64,000 nt of DNA from Citrobacter portucalensis (GTDB lineage: Bacteria > Pseudomonadota > Gammaproteobacteria > Enterobacterales > Enterobacteriaceae): the NCBI RefSeq assembly GCF_002042885.1, contig NZ_MVFY01000008.1:124001-188000 (forward strand), given 5' to 3'. The notes beneath the pieces are model-generated. The model ran no database searches. It was not told the origin of the DNA and was given only the letters and a program-made list of their open reading frames with translations. Positions 7,250 through 18,558 of the stretch are shown here, piece after piece. Each line of letters begins with the position of its first letter. Positions within the stretch are counted from its first letter, which is position 1. The position numbers and the translations under genes were made by a program.

Positions 7250-9664
7250 TTAACTACTGAACTGACGGAACAGCGCTTTACCTTTTAGCAGACGTGAACC
7301 GAGCCATCCGCCGCATAAAGAGAGCAGCAATGCTCCACTAAATGGTAATACTACCCACAGTCGCCAGTCTGGCTCCCACGGGAAATCAAACACTTTGGTT
7401 TGCAGTACCGCCAACGCTGTTTCCGCACCGATGGCCGCCACCAGTCCGGCAACCATCCCGAGCATGGCGAACTCGCACCACAGCGTGGTACGCAGCAGCT
7501 TCTTACCTGCTCCCAGCGTGCGCCAGACCACCAACTCCTGATGACGCTGACGCATCCCGACCTGGACCTGCGCCAATAGCAGCAGCATGCCACAGGCGGT
7601 GACCAGTACCACCATCACCTCCAGTGCGCGGCTCACCTGATCCAGCACCTGGCTCACCTGTTTGAGGATGGCGCCAATATCCAGCAGGCTGATGGTCGGG
7701 AATTCGCGGTTAAGCTGCGTTAGCATGCCGTTGCCGTTCTCCCAGCGAAAGCTGGTTAACCAGCTTTGCGGCTGAGCATCCAGCGCGCCGGAGGGGAAGA
7801 TAAAGAAGAAGTTGGGCCGCAGGCTTTCCCAGTCCACTTTGCGCAGACTGCTGACCGTGGCGCTGAAATCCTGGGTATCGCCCATAAAAGTCACCCGATC
7901 GCCGAGTTTGACGTTCAGCCGTTTCGCTAACCCCTCTTCCATCGATACTTCGCCCGCTTTTGGCGGCCAACTTCCGGCGGTTATCGGGTTATGATCCGGT
8001 CGGGTATCCTGCCAGGTCAGGTTAAGCTCGCGGTTCAGCGCCTCATCCTGATTGCCTTCGGTCGGCTTCTCATTGATCGCCGTCAGACGCGCCCGCACAA
8101 TCGGATAGAACGATTCCGGGATCACCTGATGTTCGGACAGGAAAGCCTTCAGCGGAACCACCTGCTCGGTGGCAATGTTGATCAGGAAATAGTTCGGGCT
8201 TTCCGGTGGCATTTGCTGCTGCCAGCGGTCGAGCAGATCGCCGCGCAGCACCAGTAACAACGCCAGCAGCATAAAGGAAAGCGAAAATGCCGATAGCTGG
8301 CTGAGCGTTGACCACGGCTGGCGTAACAGTCGACTGACCGCCAAACGCAGCGGCAGTGAGGAGAGCGTCAGACCACGCAGCACGTTGAGCAGCATCCAGC
8401 CGAGCACCCCGCACAACAGCGCCAGTACCACCGCACCAGCCAGTACCGCCCACAGCAGTGGACTTCCGCCCATCAGTCCAGCAAGCAGTGCAATCACGAC
8501 TATCACGACCACCGGCAAATAAAACTTCAGGGGCCAGACGTTTGCCACCACGTCACGGCGCAGCACCCGCAGCGGCTGCGTTGCCAGCAGCAGGCGGTAA
8601 GGGCGTAACCCCACCAATAGCGAAATCACCGTCATGGTGCCTAGTGCCCATAACCACGGCCAGGGGCTGGCAGGCGGTAGTTCTCCAGGCAGAACCGGCT
8701 TGAGCAGCAGCACCAGCACGCGCTCGAATAACAGTCCGAATAGTCCGCCGGTCACGCCAGACAGCGCCAGCACCATCAGCCATTGACCAACAATCAGCCT
8801 GCGCAGTTGCGCTCTGCCCGCACCGAGCGTTTTCAGAATAGCCACCAGATCGTAACGGCTGCGGCAATAATGGCTCATAGCCACGGCAACCGCGGCGACC
8901 GCTAGCAACAGCGTTAACAGCGCCGAAAGCAGCAAGAACTGTTGCGAACGCTCAAGTGATTTCCCCAGCGCCCCTTCATCCTGCTCCAGCCCATACCAGC
9001 GCTGTTCAGGCTTTAACTGTGGCAGCAGCCACTTTTCATAGGCTTCCAGTTGCGATGGCGTCCCGCCAAATTTATAGCGCCAGGTCACGCGGCTTCCCGG
9101 CTGGACCGCCGCCGTTTTTTCGACATCCGCCATGTTCATCATCAGACGCGGTGCTATCTGGAACGGATTAAAACCAGAGTCCGGCTCCTGCACCACCTCC
9201 CCGGCAATACGCAGCGTGGCATCGCCAACGTCGATGGAATCACCGACTTTTAAGTTGAGTAGCGCCATCAGACGTGGGGCCAGCAGCACCGAGCCCGGCT
9301 GCGGTTTCAGTCCCGGCGGGTTGGTTTGCAGCGTGCCGTACATCGGATACACATCATCTACCGCTTTGACGTTCGCCAGCTGCGGCGTATCCCGGGCAAA
9401 AGTCATGGTAGCAAAGGTCAACTGTTCGCCCACCTTCAGGCCACGCTGTCGCGCCTCGTCAATCCACGCTTTCGGCACGGTACGCGAACTTTGTAGCGAC
9501 CGATCGCCCGCCATAAACTCACGGCTTTGCTGGCTCAGCCCTTTTTCCATACGATCGCTGATATTGCCCAGCGCCAGCACACAGGCTACCGCCAGGCTCA
9601 GCGCCAGCCAGACAATCAGTAGTGAAGGCGAGCGCCATTCGCGCCAGAACCAGCGTGCAATCAT
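7250..9664 (-). CDS. ybbP: FtsX-like ABC transporter permease YbbP
   Basis: The start is placed at ATG 9664 (MIARWFWREW), which overlaps the ybbA stop as ATGA and gives 804 residues, the E. coli length. A 16-residue upstream extension to 9712 is less likely. It has an N-terminal transmembrane helix, a large periplasmic domain, and two FtsX-like membrane blocks around residues 250-470 and 690-800. It belongs to the MacB/LolE-like class that moves lipophilic molecules out of the membrane using the ATPase YbbA. Its substrate is unknown; operon neighbours include the lysophospholipase/thioesterase TesA on the other strand. Confidence 0.93.
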   Translation of the reverse strand: MIARWFWREWRSPSLLIVWLALSLAVACVLALGNISDRMEKGLSQQSREFMAGDRSLQSSRTVPKAWIDEARQRGLKVGEQLTFATMTFARDTPQLANVKAVDDVYPMYGTLQTNPPGLKPQPGSVLLAPRLMALLNLKVGDSIDVGDATLRIAGEVVQEPDSGFNPFQIAPRLMMNMADVEKTAAVQPGSRVTWRYKFGGTPSQLEAYEKWLLPQLKPEQRWYGLEQDEGALGKSLERSQQFLLLSALLTLLLAVAAVAVAMSHYCRSRYDLVAILKTLGAGRAQLRRLIVGQWLMVLALSGVTGGLFGLLFERVLVLLLKPVLPGELPPASPWPWLWALGTMTVISLLVGLRPYRLLLATQPLRVLRRDVVANVWPLKFYLPVVVIVVIALLAGLMGGSPLLWAVLAGAVVLALLCGVLGWMLLNVLRGLTLSSLPLRLAVSRLLRQPWSTLSQLSAFSLSFMLLALLLVLRGDLLDRWQQQMPPESPNYFLINIATEQVVPLKAFLSEHQVIPESFYPIVRARLTAINEKPTEGNQDEALNRELNLTWQDTRPDHNPITAGSWPPKAGEVSMEEGLAKRLNVKLGDRVTFMGDTQDFSATVSSLRKVDWESLRPNFFFIFPSGALDAQPQSWLTSFRWENGNGMLTQLNREFPTISLLDIGAILKQVSQVLDQVSRALEVMVVLVTACGMLLLLAQVQVGMRQRHQELVVWRTLGAGKKLLRTTLWCEFAMLGMVAGLVAAIGAETALAVLQTKVFDFPWEPDWRLWVVLPFSGALLLSLCGGWLGSRLLKGKALFRQFSS

Positions 9665-10347
9665 GCCTCCTCCTGCAACTGTCCATTCACCAGACGTAAG
9701 CGCCTGTCGCAACGCGCCGCCAACTGCGGGTCATGCGTCACCAGAATCAGGGTGGTGCCGTGTTCCCGGTTCAGAGAAAACAACAGGTCGGCTATTTTGT
9801 CTCCGGTCTGGCGATCGAGGTTGCCCGTTGGTTCATCGGCAAACAGCACGTCAGGGCGACCGTTAAACGCTCGCGCCAGCGCCACGCGCTGCTGCTCCCC
9901 GCCGGAAAGCTGGGCCGGAAGATGATCAAGACGTTTTCCCAGTCCCAGTTGTTCCAACAGCGTTTTTGCCCCGTCACGACTTTTTCCGCTATTTTCGCCG
10001 CGCAACAGCGCGGGCAGTTCGACGTTTTCCAGCGCGTTGAGGGTCGGAATTAACATGAATGACTGGAAGACAAAACCCACGTGCCGCGCCCGCAGCTGCG
10101 CCCGGGCTTCTTCGTCCATGGTGTGCAGCGCCTGCCCCACCAGGCTGACTTCACCGCTGGTGCCATCGTCAAGCCCGGCGAGAATCGCCAGCAGCGTGGA
10201 TTTCCCCGATCCCGACTCGCCAATCAACGCAATGGTCTCGGCGCGTTTGACAACCAGTTCAACTCCGGTAAGGATGGATAGCTCATGATCACCCTGACCG
10301 ACGGATTTCTTAAGATGATGAACTTCAACAATGTTTTCCGCTGGCAT
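9661..10347 (-). CDS. ybbA: ABC transporter ATP-binding protein YbbA
   Basis: A 228-residue ATPase of the LolD/MacB class with Walker A GESGSGKST at residues 43-51, signature LSGGEQQR, Walker B VLFADEPTGNLD and switch LVTHD. It pairs with YbbP, with which it overlaps by 4 bp. Its first 11 codons overlap the start of the divergent tesA, so the two start regions share DNA and their promoters must lie inside each other's coding sequence. The length and start agree with E. coli. Confidence 0.95.
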   Translation of the reverse strand: MPAENIVEVHHLKKSVGQGDHELSILTGVELVVKRAETIALIGESGSGKSTLLAILAGLDDGTSGEVSLVGQALHTMDEEARAQLRARHVGFVFQSFMLIPTLNALENVELPALLRGENSGKSRDGAKTLLEQLGLGKRLDHLPAQLSGGEQQRVALARAFNGRPDVLFADEPTGNLDRQTGDKIADLLFSLNREHGTTLILVTHDPQLAARCDRRLRLVNGQLQEEA

Positions 10348-10941
10348 TGGCCTTTCCTGTTCCTGGTCCTGTTAACTTTCCGCGCCGCCGCAGCGGACAC
10401 GTTATTAATTCTGGGTGACAGCCTGAGCGCCGGATACCGAATGTCCGCCAGCGCCGCGTGGCCTGCGCTACTTAATGATAAATGGCAAACCAAAACGCCA
10501 GTGGTGAATGCCAGCATTAGCGGCGACACCTCGCAGCAGGGCCTGGCCCGTCTGCCTGCATTACTCAAGCAGCACCAGCCGCGTTGGGTACTGGTCGAAC
10601 TTGGCGGCAACGATGGCCTGCGCGGCTTTGCGCCTGCGCAAACCGAACAAACCCTGCGCACGATTTTGCAGGACGTGAAAGCGGCAAATGCCGAACCGCT
10701 ATTAATGCAAATTCGTCTGCCGGCAAACTACGGTCGCCGTTATAATGAAACCTTTAGCGCGATTTATCCAAAGCTCGCCAAAGAGTTTGATATCCCTCTG
10801 CTGCCCTTTTTTATGGAAGAGGTTTATCTGAAACCCCAGTGGATGCAGGATGATGGTATTCATCCTAACCGTGACGCCCAGCCGTTTATCGCCGACTGGA
10901 TGGCGCAACATCTCACACCTCTAGTAAATCACGACTCGTAA
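10315..10941 (+). CDS. tesA: Multifunctional acyl-CoA thioesterase I / protease I / lysophospholipase L1
   Basis: The start is ATG 10315, giving 208 residues as in E. coli; an in-frame ATG at 10285 would add ten residues lacking homology. A 26-residue signal peptide ends FRAAA and directs the enzyme to the periplasm. GDSL-hydrolase blocks are present: GDSLSAG with nucleophile Ser36 (Ser10 of the mature form), GGNDGL, and DGIHPN carrying the catalytic Asp and His. It cleaves acyl-CoA, lysophospholipids and some esters. The 5' end overlaps ybbA on the other strand by 33 bp. Confidence 0.96.
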   Translation: MMNFNNVFRWHWPFLFLVLLTFRAAAADTLLILGDSLSAGYRMSASAAWPALLNDKWQTKTPVVNASISGDTSQQGLARLPALLKQHQPRWVLVELGGNDGLRGFAPAQTEQTLRTILQDVKAANAEPLLMQIRLPANYGRRYNETFSAIYPKLAKEFDIPLLPFFMEEVYLKPQWMQDDGIHPNRDAQPFIADWMAQHLTPLVNHDS

Positions 10942-10969
10942 TTCAACGGAGATCCTGACAGGTAAAGTT

Positions 10970-12653
<1,684 letters not shown>

Positions 12654-12665
12654 TTGGTTCATCAT

Positions 12666-12752
12666 GCCCGATGGCGCTACGCTTATCGGGCTTACAAACA
12701 CAACCAACACCTCATTCCCGTCGGCCGGATATGGCGGTAGCCGCCATACGGC
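12666..12752. repeat. REP-type elements between cnoX and fetB
   Basis: GCCCGATGGCG...TTATCGGGC (12666-12691) is a REP unit. A second hairpin, ATGGCGG (12731-12737), loop TAG, CCGCCAT (12741-12747), lies within GGCCGGAT...ACGGC and resembles another unit. They fill the gap between the two convergent genes. Confidence 0.75.
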
Positions 12753-12758
12753 ATCACA

Positions 12759-13538
12759 TCACGGTTTCTTTAATGGCGTTACCACTAATTGGTGACGTGA
12801 GTTATAGAATTTTCGATAGGTTAAGTAGCAGGCGATAATGGTCGACAGGCTGGCGGTCGAAAGCAGCATAAACGTCACCATAATCTGATACTTAATTGCT
12901 TTTACCGGGTCAATACCTGCAAAGATCAGTCCTGACATCATTCCCGGTAAACTCACCAGTCCTACGGTCTTCGCTGAATCAATCGTCGGGATCAGCGAGG
13001 CGCGAATGCTGTCGCGAATAAGCGGTGCAGAAGCCACCTTCGGCGTTGCGCCGAGGCTGAGTTTTTCCTGAATTTGCTGCTGCTCGCTGTTAAACCGCTG
13101 CCCCAAATTGTTGTAACACAGCCCCACCGCCACCATCGCATTGCCTGCAATCATGCCGGAGATCGGGATGACCTGCATCGGCGTGAACTCGATAGAGCCT
13201 GAAAGAACCAGCACCGAAAGCGTTAGCCCCGCTCCCACCGTAATAGCAATAAACGACGAGAGAAAAGCTTTATCAATATATTTACTGCGTTTTTGCGCGT
13301 TATAGGCCGCGTTAAAGCAGATAAACAGCACCATCAATAAGGTCAGAATGCTATGGTTGACGCCGAAAATATATTTCAGCACGTAGCCCACGATAATAAG
13401 CTGAACCACTGCCCGGCAAACGCTCCAGAGAATATCTTTTTCCAGCGCCAGCTTTTCTTTGTTGCTGATCAGTATCGCGACCACCACCAGCATCATCGCT
13501 AACGCCAGGGATTCATTGGTAATATTATGCTCGTTCAT
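12759..13538 (-). CDS. fetB: Iron export ABC transporter permease FetB
   Basis: The start at ATG 13538 (MNEHNITNES) gives 259 residues, the E. coli length; a longer reading to 13607 enters fetA and is not conserved. The protein is very hydrophobic with about seven membrane segments and belongs to the UPF0014 family. With FetA it is reported to export iron and relieve peroxide stress in E. coli. The gene overlaps the end of fetA by 14 bp. Confidence 0.92.
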   Translation of the reverse strand: MNEHNITNESLALAMMLVVVAILISNKEKLALEKDILWSVCRAVVQLIIVGYVLKYIFGVNHSILTLLMVLFICFNAAYNAQKRSKYIDKAFLSSFIAITVGAGLTLSVLVLSGSIEFTPMQVIPISGMIAGNAMVAVGLCYNNLGQRFNSEQQQIQEKLSLGATPKVASAPLIRDSIRASLIPTIDSAKTVGLVSLPGMMSGLIFAGIDPVKAIKYQIMVTFMLLSTASLSTIIACYLTYRKFYNSRHQLVVTPLKKP

Positions 13539-14202
13539 TGCTGACTTCCTGCATTTCTCCGGCGTGCGGTTGAAGAGTGATGACATTATCCGCGTGATTA
13601 ATCTCATCTTTATCGTGCGTCACCCACAGCACGGCAATATTCTTGTCGCGGACATAGTGGTGAATTAATTCGTTCACGTTACGTTTGTTGGACTCATCCA
13701 GTGCGCTGGTGATTTCATCAAGCAGCAGGATTTTCGGCAGAAACTGCAAATTACGAATTAACGAGACGCGCTGCTTTTCGCCACCAGATAGCTCATTGAT
13801 ATTTTTTTTGAGGATCGTCTCGGGTAACTGAAAACGGGCCAGGTCTTCCAGAAACACATCCGGTTCCGGGCGTTTATCGCGGATTTGCCAGGGAAAAATG
13901 AGGTTGTCGTAGACGGTATCACCGAACAAAGCGGGCGTTTGCGCGCAATAAGAGACCTGCTGGCGATAAGCTTCAGGCTTAAGCGTTGATATCTCCTTAC
14001 CCTCAAAAAGGATTTCACCGGAACTCGGGCTAATTAACGACGCGACTATCTTGAGTAACGTACTTTTACCGCAGCCGGACTGGCCGGTAATCAGCTTAAA
14101 TTCTCCGGCGCGGAGATCAAAACAGATGTTATTAAGAACCTGCGTCGCCCCTGCCTGCCATGCGACATTTTTTAACTGAAGCAGAATGCTGCTTTCTTCC
14201 AT
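13525..14202 (-). CDS. fetA: Iron export ABC transporter ATP-binding protein FetA
   Basis: A 225-residue ATPase from ATG 14202, with GGGA seven bases upstream; a TTG six bases earlier is less likely. Walker A GQSGCGKST is near residue 40, signature LSGGEKQR and Walker B ILLLDEITSALD follow. It energises FetB. A TATAAT on the minus strand at 14258-14253, about 50 bp upstream, is a reasonable -10. The gene is divergent from qmcA. Confidence 0.92.
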   Translation of the reverse strand: MEESSILLQLKNVAWQAGATQVLNNICFDLRAGEFKLITGQSGCGKSTLLKIVASLISPSSGEILFEGKEISTLKPEAYRQQVSYCAQTPALFGDTVYDNLIFPWQIRDKRPEPDVFLEDLARFQLPETILKKNINELSGGEKQRVSLIRNLQFLPKILLLDEITSALDESNKRNVNELIHHYVRDKNIAVLWVTHDKDEINHADNVITLQPHAGEMQEVSNERA

Positions 14203-14335
14203 TACCAATCCCTTTTTACATCTTTCGTGCAGATAGTCTATCCCTGTAATTTATTATAGGGGAGCCCACCTTGATAAATCGGGTATAATTTGACTAATGA
14301 GGCAGTAAAGGACAGCACAACAGGAGGTTTCATCA

Positions 14336-15253
14336 ATGCTCATTTTTATTCCTATTCTTATTTTTGTCGCGCTGGTGATCGTCGGCGCAGGCGTCAAAAT
14401 CGTCCCGCAGGGATATCAGTGGACGGTAGAGCGTTTTGGCCGTTACACCAAAACCCTGCAACCGGGTTTAAGCCTTGTTGTACCGTTCATGGACCGCATT
14501 GGTCGTAAGATCAATATGATGGAACAGGTGCTTGATATCCCCTCTCAGGAAGTCATCTCCAAAGATAACGCCAACGTCTCGATTGATGCTGTGTGCTTTA
14601 TTCAGGTGATCGACGCGCCGAAAGCCGCGTATGAAGTCAGCAACCTGGAACTGGCGATCATCAACCTGACCATGACCAACATTCGTACTGTTCTCGGCTC
14701 GATGGAGCTCGATGAAATGCTCTCCCAGCGTGACAACATCAACACGCGCCTGCTGCATATTGTTGATGAGGCCACCAATCCCTGGGGCATCAAAATCACC
14801 CGTATTGAGATTCGTGACGTGCGTCCACCGGCGGAACTGATTGACGCCATGAACGCGCAGATGAAAGCCGAACGTACCAAGCGCGCCTACATTCTGGAAG
14901 CCGAAGGGATCCGCCAGGCGGAAATCGTCAAGGCCGAAGGTGAGAAGCAGTCGAAAATCCTCATCGCGGAAGGTGAACGTCAGTCCGCATTTTTACAGGC
15001 TGAAGCGCGTGAACGTTCCGCAGAAGCAGAAGCCCGCGCAACACAGATGGTGTCTGAAGCCATTGCCGCCGGGGATATTCAGGCCGTGAACTACTTCGTG
15101 GCACAGAAATACACTGAAGCGCTGCAGCATATCGGCTCGTCGAATAACAGCAAAGTGGTGATGATGCCGCTGGATGCCAGCAGCCTGATGGGCTCCATTG
15201 CCGGGATCGCCGAACTGGTTAAGGACAGCGCCAGCGAGCGGAAAAAATCATGA
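14336..15253 (+). CDS. qmcA: SPFH/band-7 membrane protease-associated protein QmcA
   Basis: A 305-residue protein with one N-terminal membrane segment ([19 protein letters not shown]) and an SPFH/PHB domain from about residue 25 to 180. A coiled coil rich in AEGE and AEARE repeats follows (about 185-250). In E. coli QmcA is a stomatin-like inner-membrane protein linked genetically to FtsH/HtpX membrane quality control. It is paired with the NfeD-like ybbJ, which it overlaps by 4 bp. A TATAAT at 14284-14289 could be its -10. Confidence 0.95.
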   Translation: MLIFIPILIFVALVIVGAGVKIVPQGYQWTVERFGRYTKTLQPGLSLVVPFMDRIGRKINMMEQVLDIPSQEVISKDNANVSIDAVCFIQVIDAPKAAYEVSNLELAIINLTMTNIRTVLGSMELDEMLSQRDNINTRLLHIVDEATNPWGIKITRIEIRDVRPPAELIDAMNAQMKAERTKRAYILEAEGIRQAEIVKAEGEKQSKILIAEGERQSAFLQAEARERSAEAEARATQMVSEAIAAGDIQAVNYFVAQKYTEALQHIGSSNNSKVVMMPLDASSLMGSIAGIAELVKDSASERKKS

Positions 15254-15708
15254 TAGCGATGATTCTGGTGCACCCGCATATTTTCTGGCTCAGCCTCGGT
15301 GGTCTGTTACTGGCCGCCGAGATGCTGGGCGGTAACGGTTATCTGCTGTGGAGCGGCGTGGCAGCGGTGATTACCGGTCTGGTCGTCTGGCTCGTTCCGC
15401 TAGACTGGGCGTGGCAGGGGGCGATGTTCGCCGCCCTCACCCTGCTGGCGGCCTGGCTGTGGTGGAAGTGGCTGGCAAGACGCGTTCAGGAGCAGCAGCC
15501 GGCCGACAGCCATCTTAATCAACGTGGACAACAGTTAGTTGGCCGTCGATTTACTCTGGAAACTAACCTGGTCAATGGTCGCGGACATATGCGCGTCGGC
15601 GACAGTTCCTGGCCCGTTAGCGCCCGTGACGATTTGAGCGCCGGAACGCAGGTTGAAGTCATTGCCGTTGAGGGAATCACCCTGATTATAAAAGCGGTAT
15701 CACACTAA
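15250..15708 (+). CDS. ybbJ: NfeD-family inner-membrane protein YbbJ
   Basis: A 152-residue protein with three hydrophobic segments in the first 75 residues and a C-terminal OB-fold NfeD domain (about 90-152, around [14 protein letters not shown]). NfeD partners act together with SPFH proteins, here QmcA, whose stop codon it overlaps. In E. coli YbbJ has been called a stimulator of a membrane protein defect. The precise biochemical role is unknown. Confidence 0.93.
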   Translation: MIAMILVHPHIFWLSLGGLLLAAEMLGGNGYLLWSGVAAVITGLVVWLVPLDWAWQGAMFAALTLLAAWLWWKWLARRVQEQQPADSHLNQRGQQLVGRRFTLETNLVNGRGHMRVGDSSWPVSARDDLSAGTQVEVIAVEGITLIIKAVSH

Positions 15709-15727
15709 AGAGACAGGAAATAAGACT

Positions 15728-17872
15728 ATGGTCAGGAAGACATCCCTTGCCTTTGCCCTTTGCACATTGCTGACCGCCGCCCCGCAGGCATTCGCTTCGT
15801 TCGATATGGAAGACTGCAAATGGAGCGACGACAGCTGCCTGCTGAAGGGAACGCCGACCTTTAACCCTGAAAACGACAGCCGCGACAACCTGCTGCGGCT
15901 GCTGAGCCAGGAAAAATCATTTGTTCTGCCCGTGCAGTCGATGCCCGCAGACATCACTCGCTCCCGAGATTTCTATTTTGCCTATCACCCGCAATGGGAT
16001 GAGGCTGCCCCGCAAACAGCGGCAGCTCAGGCATCCGCCGCGGACAGTCCTCTCTCCCGACAGATGGCCGAGCTGAACATTAGCGCCGACGAAATAAACA
16101 TCAATGACGCTGAGCTAGAGAACCGTCATGTTTCGAATAACGCCGAGAGCGTTAGCGCCTTTTTTGCCGCGCTGTTGGCCGATTCCACATTAACAGCGGA
16201 ACAGCGTCAGGCTTTAGCCCAGGCGCGTACGGGACTGCTTTCTGGGGCAACCCGCGAGCAAATTGAGTCTTCTCTTGCCACCTTCCCGGCAGATTCTCAA
16301 GCTCTGCCCTATAAAAACTATCTGGCAGCAGCCGCCAGTTTCTATGCCGGTGATTATGCCAGTGCCGAACGGGATTTCACTCAACTTGCTACAAGCGATC
16401 GTCCGTGGTTAGCAGAGACCGCGCAATACATGCTGATGCGCACGGCGTTGAACAAGAGCAGTCAGAACAGCGTGGGCGAGTACGGCGATTTTGATATTGC
16501 GAAAATTAATCGCGAGGATGCCACTCAGGCTCAAGAGTTGGCGCAGGCCTATCTGCAGAGTTTTCCCCAAGGACTCTACGCTGACTCTTCACGAGGCATG
16601 TTGCGTCGCATCAACTGGTATTTACAGTCATGGCCGCAGCTGGCCGGGTTGTATGAACAGACGCTGAAGCAGTCGGCTGACGCACGGCAACTGCGCGAAA
16701 ATGTCATCGAATACGATAATGTCTATGGCATGGCGTTCTACGACCAGTCCGTCGTTGAGGCCTTCCCCGACGCGCCGCGAGTCAGCTATATCGAACTACT
16801 ACGCGCGCTGCGCCTGGATAACAATAACAAACCCACGCTGACGCAGGCAAAGCTCGACGCCAGCAAACCGATGTTTGAACAGAGCCAAAAACTGCCGCTA
16901 TGGCGCGACCTGCAACTGAATCTGTGGCTGGCAACGGGCAACTACGCGGCAATTATTCAGGCAGTTACGCCAGCGCAGAAACTTGCCGCTAACGATACCC
17001 TCGCCTTCAGCGAACAGGTGCTGTACGGCGAAGCGTTGATGGGCCAGAAGAAATGGGCCGAGGCGCGCGATTTTTGGCAGCAGTTGTTAAAACTCAGCCA
17101 GGATAACGAACAGCAGCAATATGTGCAGGCTAAGCTTGCCGCCACGCTGGTATATAGCGGCGACGTGGCGGCAGTTTTCGCACCGAATAGCGCGGTGACC
17201 AACCTGCGCTTTCGCTCGCAGGTGCTGAAAACGCAGGCCACGCCAGAACTGCTGCGCCAGCAGGCCGTTAATGGCCCGAATAACGAAGAGCGTACCATTG
17301 CGCTGCATACGCTGCTGGTGCGGGATCTTACAGAGAATCGTTTTGGCGACTGGCTTACTGACAGAAAACTGGCTAGCGCGATTACATCACCGGTCATTGG
17401 CGAAGCGTTTGATGACGTTAACCTGAGCATACTCGACTGGAATGGCGACACGGCGCAGGCGGGTTATACGTGCCGCAGCCTCAATGAAACGGTAACGGTA
17501 TTGAGCAAAAAAGCGGATGATGCTCACGCGCTGAACTGCCTTGGCGAATTCTTCCGCACCACGCAAACACATGTTGATCTGTGGAAAAACAGCGCTGGCA
17601 ACGATGTGCTTGAATCAGCTATCTCGCGCAAGAAACCTTTCGGCCAGTTCGACAGGCAAAGCTACTATCAGCAGGTAATTACCTCGCCCACCGCGGAAGT
17701 CGAAGATAAGAGCTTCGCGCTGTATCGCGCCATCATGTGCTATGCGCCATCAGGCGCTAACGAATGCGGCGGTGAAGACGTGGATAAACTGCAGCGTAAG
17801 GGCTGGTTCACCCAACTGAAAACGCAGTATCCGGGAAGCCCGTGGGCGCAAAAACTCAAATATTACTGGTAA
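15728..17872 (+). CDS. Exported TPR-like solenoid protein of unknown function
   Basis: I do not recognise a named gene. The 714-residue protein has a signal peptide ending PQAFA-S, without a lipobox. Helical pairs typical of TPR or Sel1-like solenoids are visible, such as ASFYAGDYASAERDFTQLA around residue 205 and GEALMGQKKWAEARDFWQQL around residue 435. Six cysteines near both ends (DCKW, DSCL, YTCRSL, LNCLGE, IMCYA, NECGG) fit periplasmic disulfides. Homologues are, I believe, sometimes labelled YfiO-like outer-membrane assembly proteins, but it is about three times longer than BamD and lacks its lipid anchor. It overlaps the DUF3142 gene by 31 bp and follows ybbJ by 19 bp. Confidence 0.75.
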   Translation: MVRKTSLAFALCTLLTAAPQAFASFDMEDCKWSDDSCLLKGTPTFNPENDSRDNLLRLLSQEKSFVLPVQSMPADITRSRDFYFAYHPQWDEAAPQTAAAQASAADSPLSRQMAELNISADEININDAELENRHVSNNAESVSAFFAALLADSTLTAEQRQALAQARTGLLSGATREQIESSLATFPADSQALPYKNYLAAAASFYAGDYASAERDFTQLATSDRPWLAETAQYMLMRTALNKSSQNSVGEYGDFDIAKINREDATQAQELAQAYLQSFPQGLYADSSRGMLRRINWYLQSWPQLAGLYEQTLKQSADARQLRENVIEYDNVYGMAFYDQSVVEAFPDAPRVSYIELLRALRLDNNNKPTLTQAKLDASKPMFEQSQKLPLWRDLQLNLWLATGNYAAIIQAVTPAQKLAANDTLAFSEQVLYGEALMGQKKWAEARDFWQQLLKLSQDNEQQQYVQAKLAATLVYSGDVAAVFAPNSAVTNLRFRSQVLKTQATPELLRQQAVNGPNNEERTIALHTLLVRDLTENRFGDWLTDRKLASAITSPVIGEAFDDVNLSILDWNGDTAQAGYTCRSLNETVTVLSKKADDAHALNCLGEFFRTTQTHVDLWKNSAGNDVLESAISRKKPFGQFDRQSYYQQVITSPTAEVEDKSFALYRAIMCYAPSGANECGGEDVDKLQRKGWFTQLKTQYPGSPWAQKLKYYW

Positions 17873-18558
17873 CCGCACTGCTTCTCGGCCAGGCACAGGC
17901 AGCGGATATCGTCGCCGCCCGTGAACATTCAGCCTTCTGGCTGTGGTCTGGGGTGAAAGCCAGTGACGAGCTGAAAGACGCGCAAACGGTTTATCTGCAC
18001 CAGGGCGAGGTACTGGTTCGTTCCGGTAACGTGGTGTTCCAGCGCCTCGGACTGCCGGTCAGTCGTCTGTCTTTTCCCTCAATCTGGCTGACCGTACGCT
18101 TTACAACCCTCGACGTACCGGAAGAGATCCCGGCGCGTATCATACGGTTGATGCAGCGCTGGCAGACCGCCGGGAATAACGTCGTCGGCCTGCAGGTTGA
18201 TTTTGACGCAGCGACCCATCAACTGACCGACTACGCCCGCTTTCTGCAGCAACTGCGCCAACAGCTCCCGGCCGAGTTTGCGCTAGGGGTAACCGGACTA
18301 CTGGATTGGGCAAAAACGGGCGACGTCGCTACGCTGAACGCGTTGGCGGTCGATGAACTGGTGGTGCAAAGCTATCAGGGGCGTCGCACGGTGACGAATT
18401 ATCAGGCGTATCTACCCGCGCTGAGCCGCCTGCGCATTCCATTTAAGCTGGGACTGGTGCAAAACGGTAGCCGAGATCCACTGGCTGAAGCGCAGCTTGA
18501 GAAATCTCCGTGGTACCGCGGTACGGTGGTGTTTATGCTTAATCCTTCTCGCCGTTAA
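17842..18558 (+). CDS. DUF3142 family exported protein
   Basis: Starts at GTG 17842 inside the 3' end of the solenoid gene, with a ribosome site (GGGAAG) a few bases earlier; 238 residues. The N-terminus [17 protein letters not shown] is a signal peptide. The rest resembles DUF3142, a predicted TIM-barrel relative of glycoside hydrolases: the strand [20 protein letters not shown] carries the DxD-type acidic motif, followed by [16 protein letters not shown] and FKLGL. No activity is known to me. Tight overlap says it works with the upstream solenoid protein. Its stop codon overlaps that of the convergent cueR. Confidence 0.78.
   Translation: MGAKTQILLVTALLLGQAQAADIVAAREHSAFWLWSGVKASDELKDAQTVYLHQGEVLVRSGNVVFQRLGLPVSRLSFPSIWLTVRFTTLDVPEEIPARIIRLMQRWQTAGNNVVGLQVDFDAATHQLTDYARFLQQLRQQLPAEFALGVTGLLDWAKTGDVATLNALAVDELVVQSYQGRRTVTNYQAYLPALSRLRIPFKLGLVQNGSRDPLAEAQLEKSPWYRGTVVFMLNPSRR

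Noticed and set aside
9132..9866. A 244-codon plus-strand frame over ybbP/ybbA
   Set aside because: It runs across the junction of two well-conserved minus-strand genes and has shadow composition.
10224..10661. A 145-codon minus-strand frame over tesA
   Set aside because: tesA has all GDSL motifs on the plus strand; the opposite frame has no start site.
15728..15810. Lipoprotein signal in the 714-residue solenoid protein
   Set aside because: The cysteine in its signal core is not preceded by a lipobox and the segment ends in a standard signal peptidase I site, so the BamD-like lipoprotein label is not supported.
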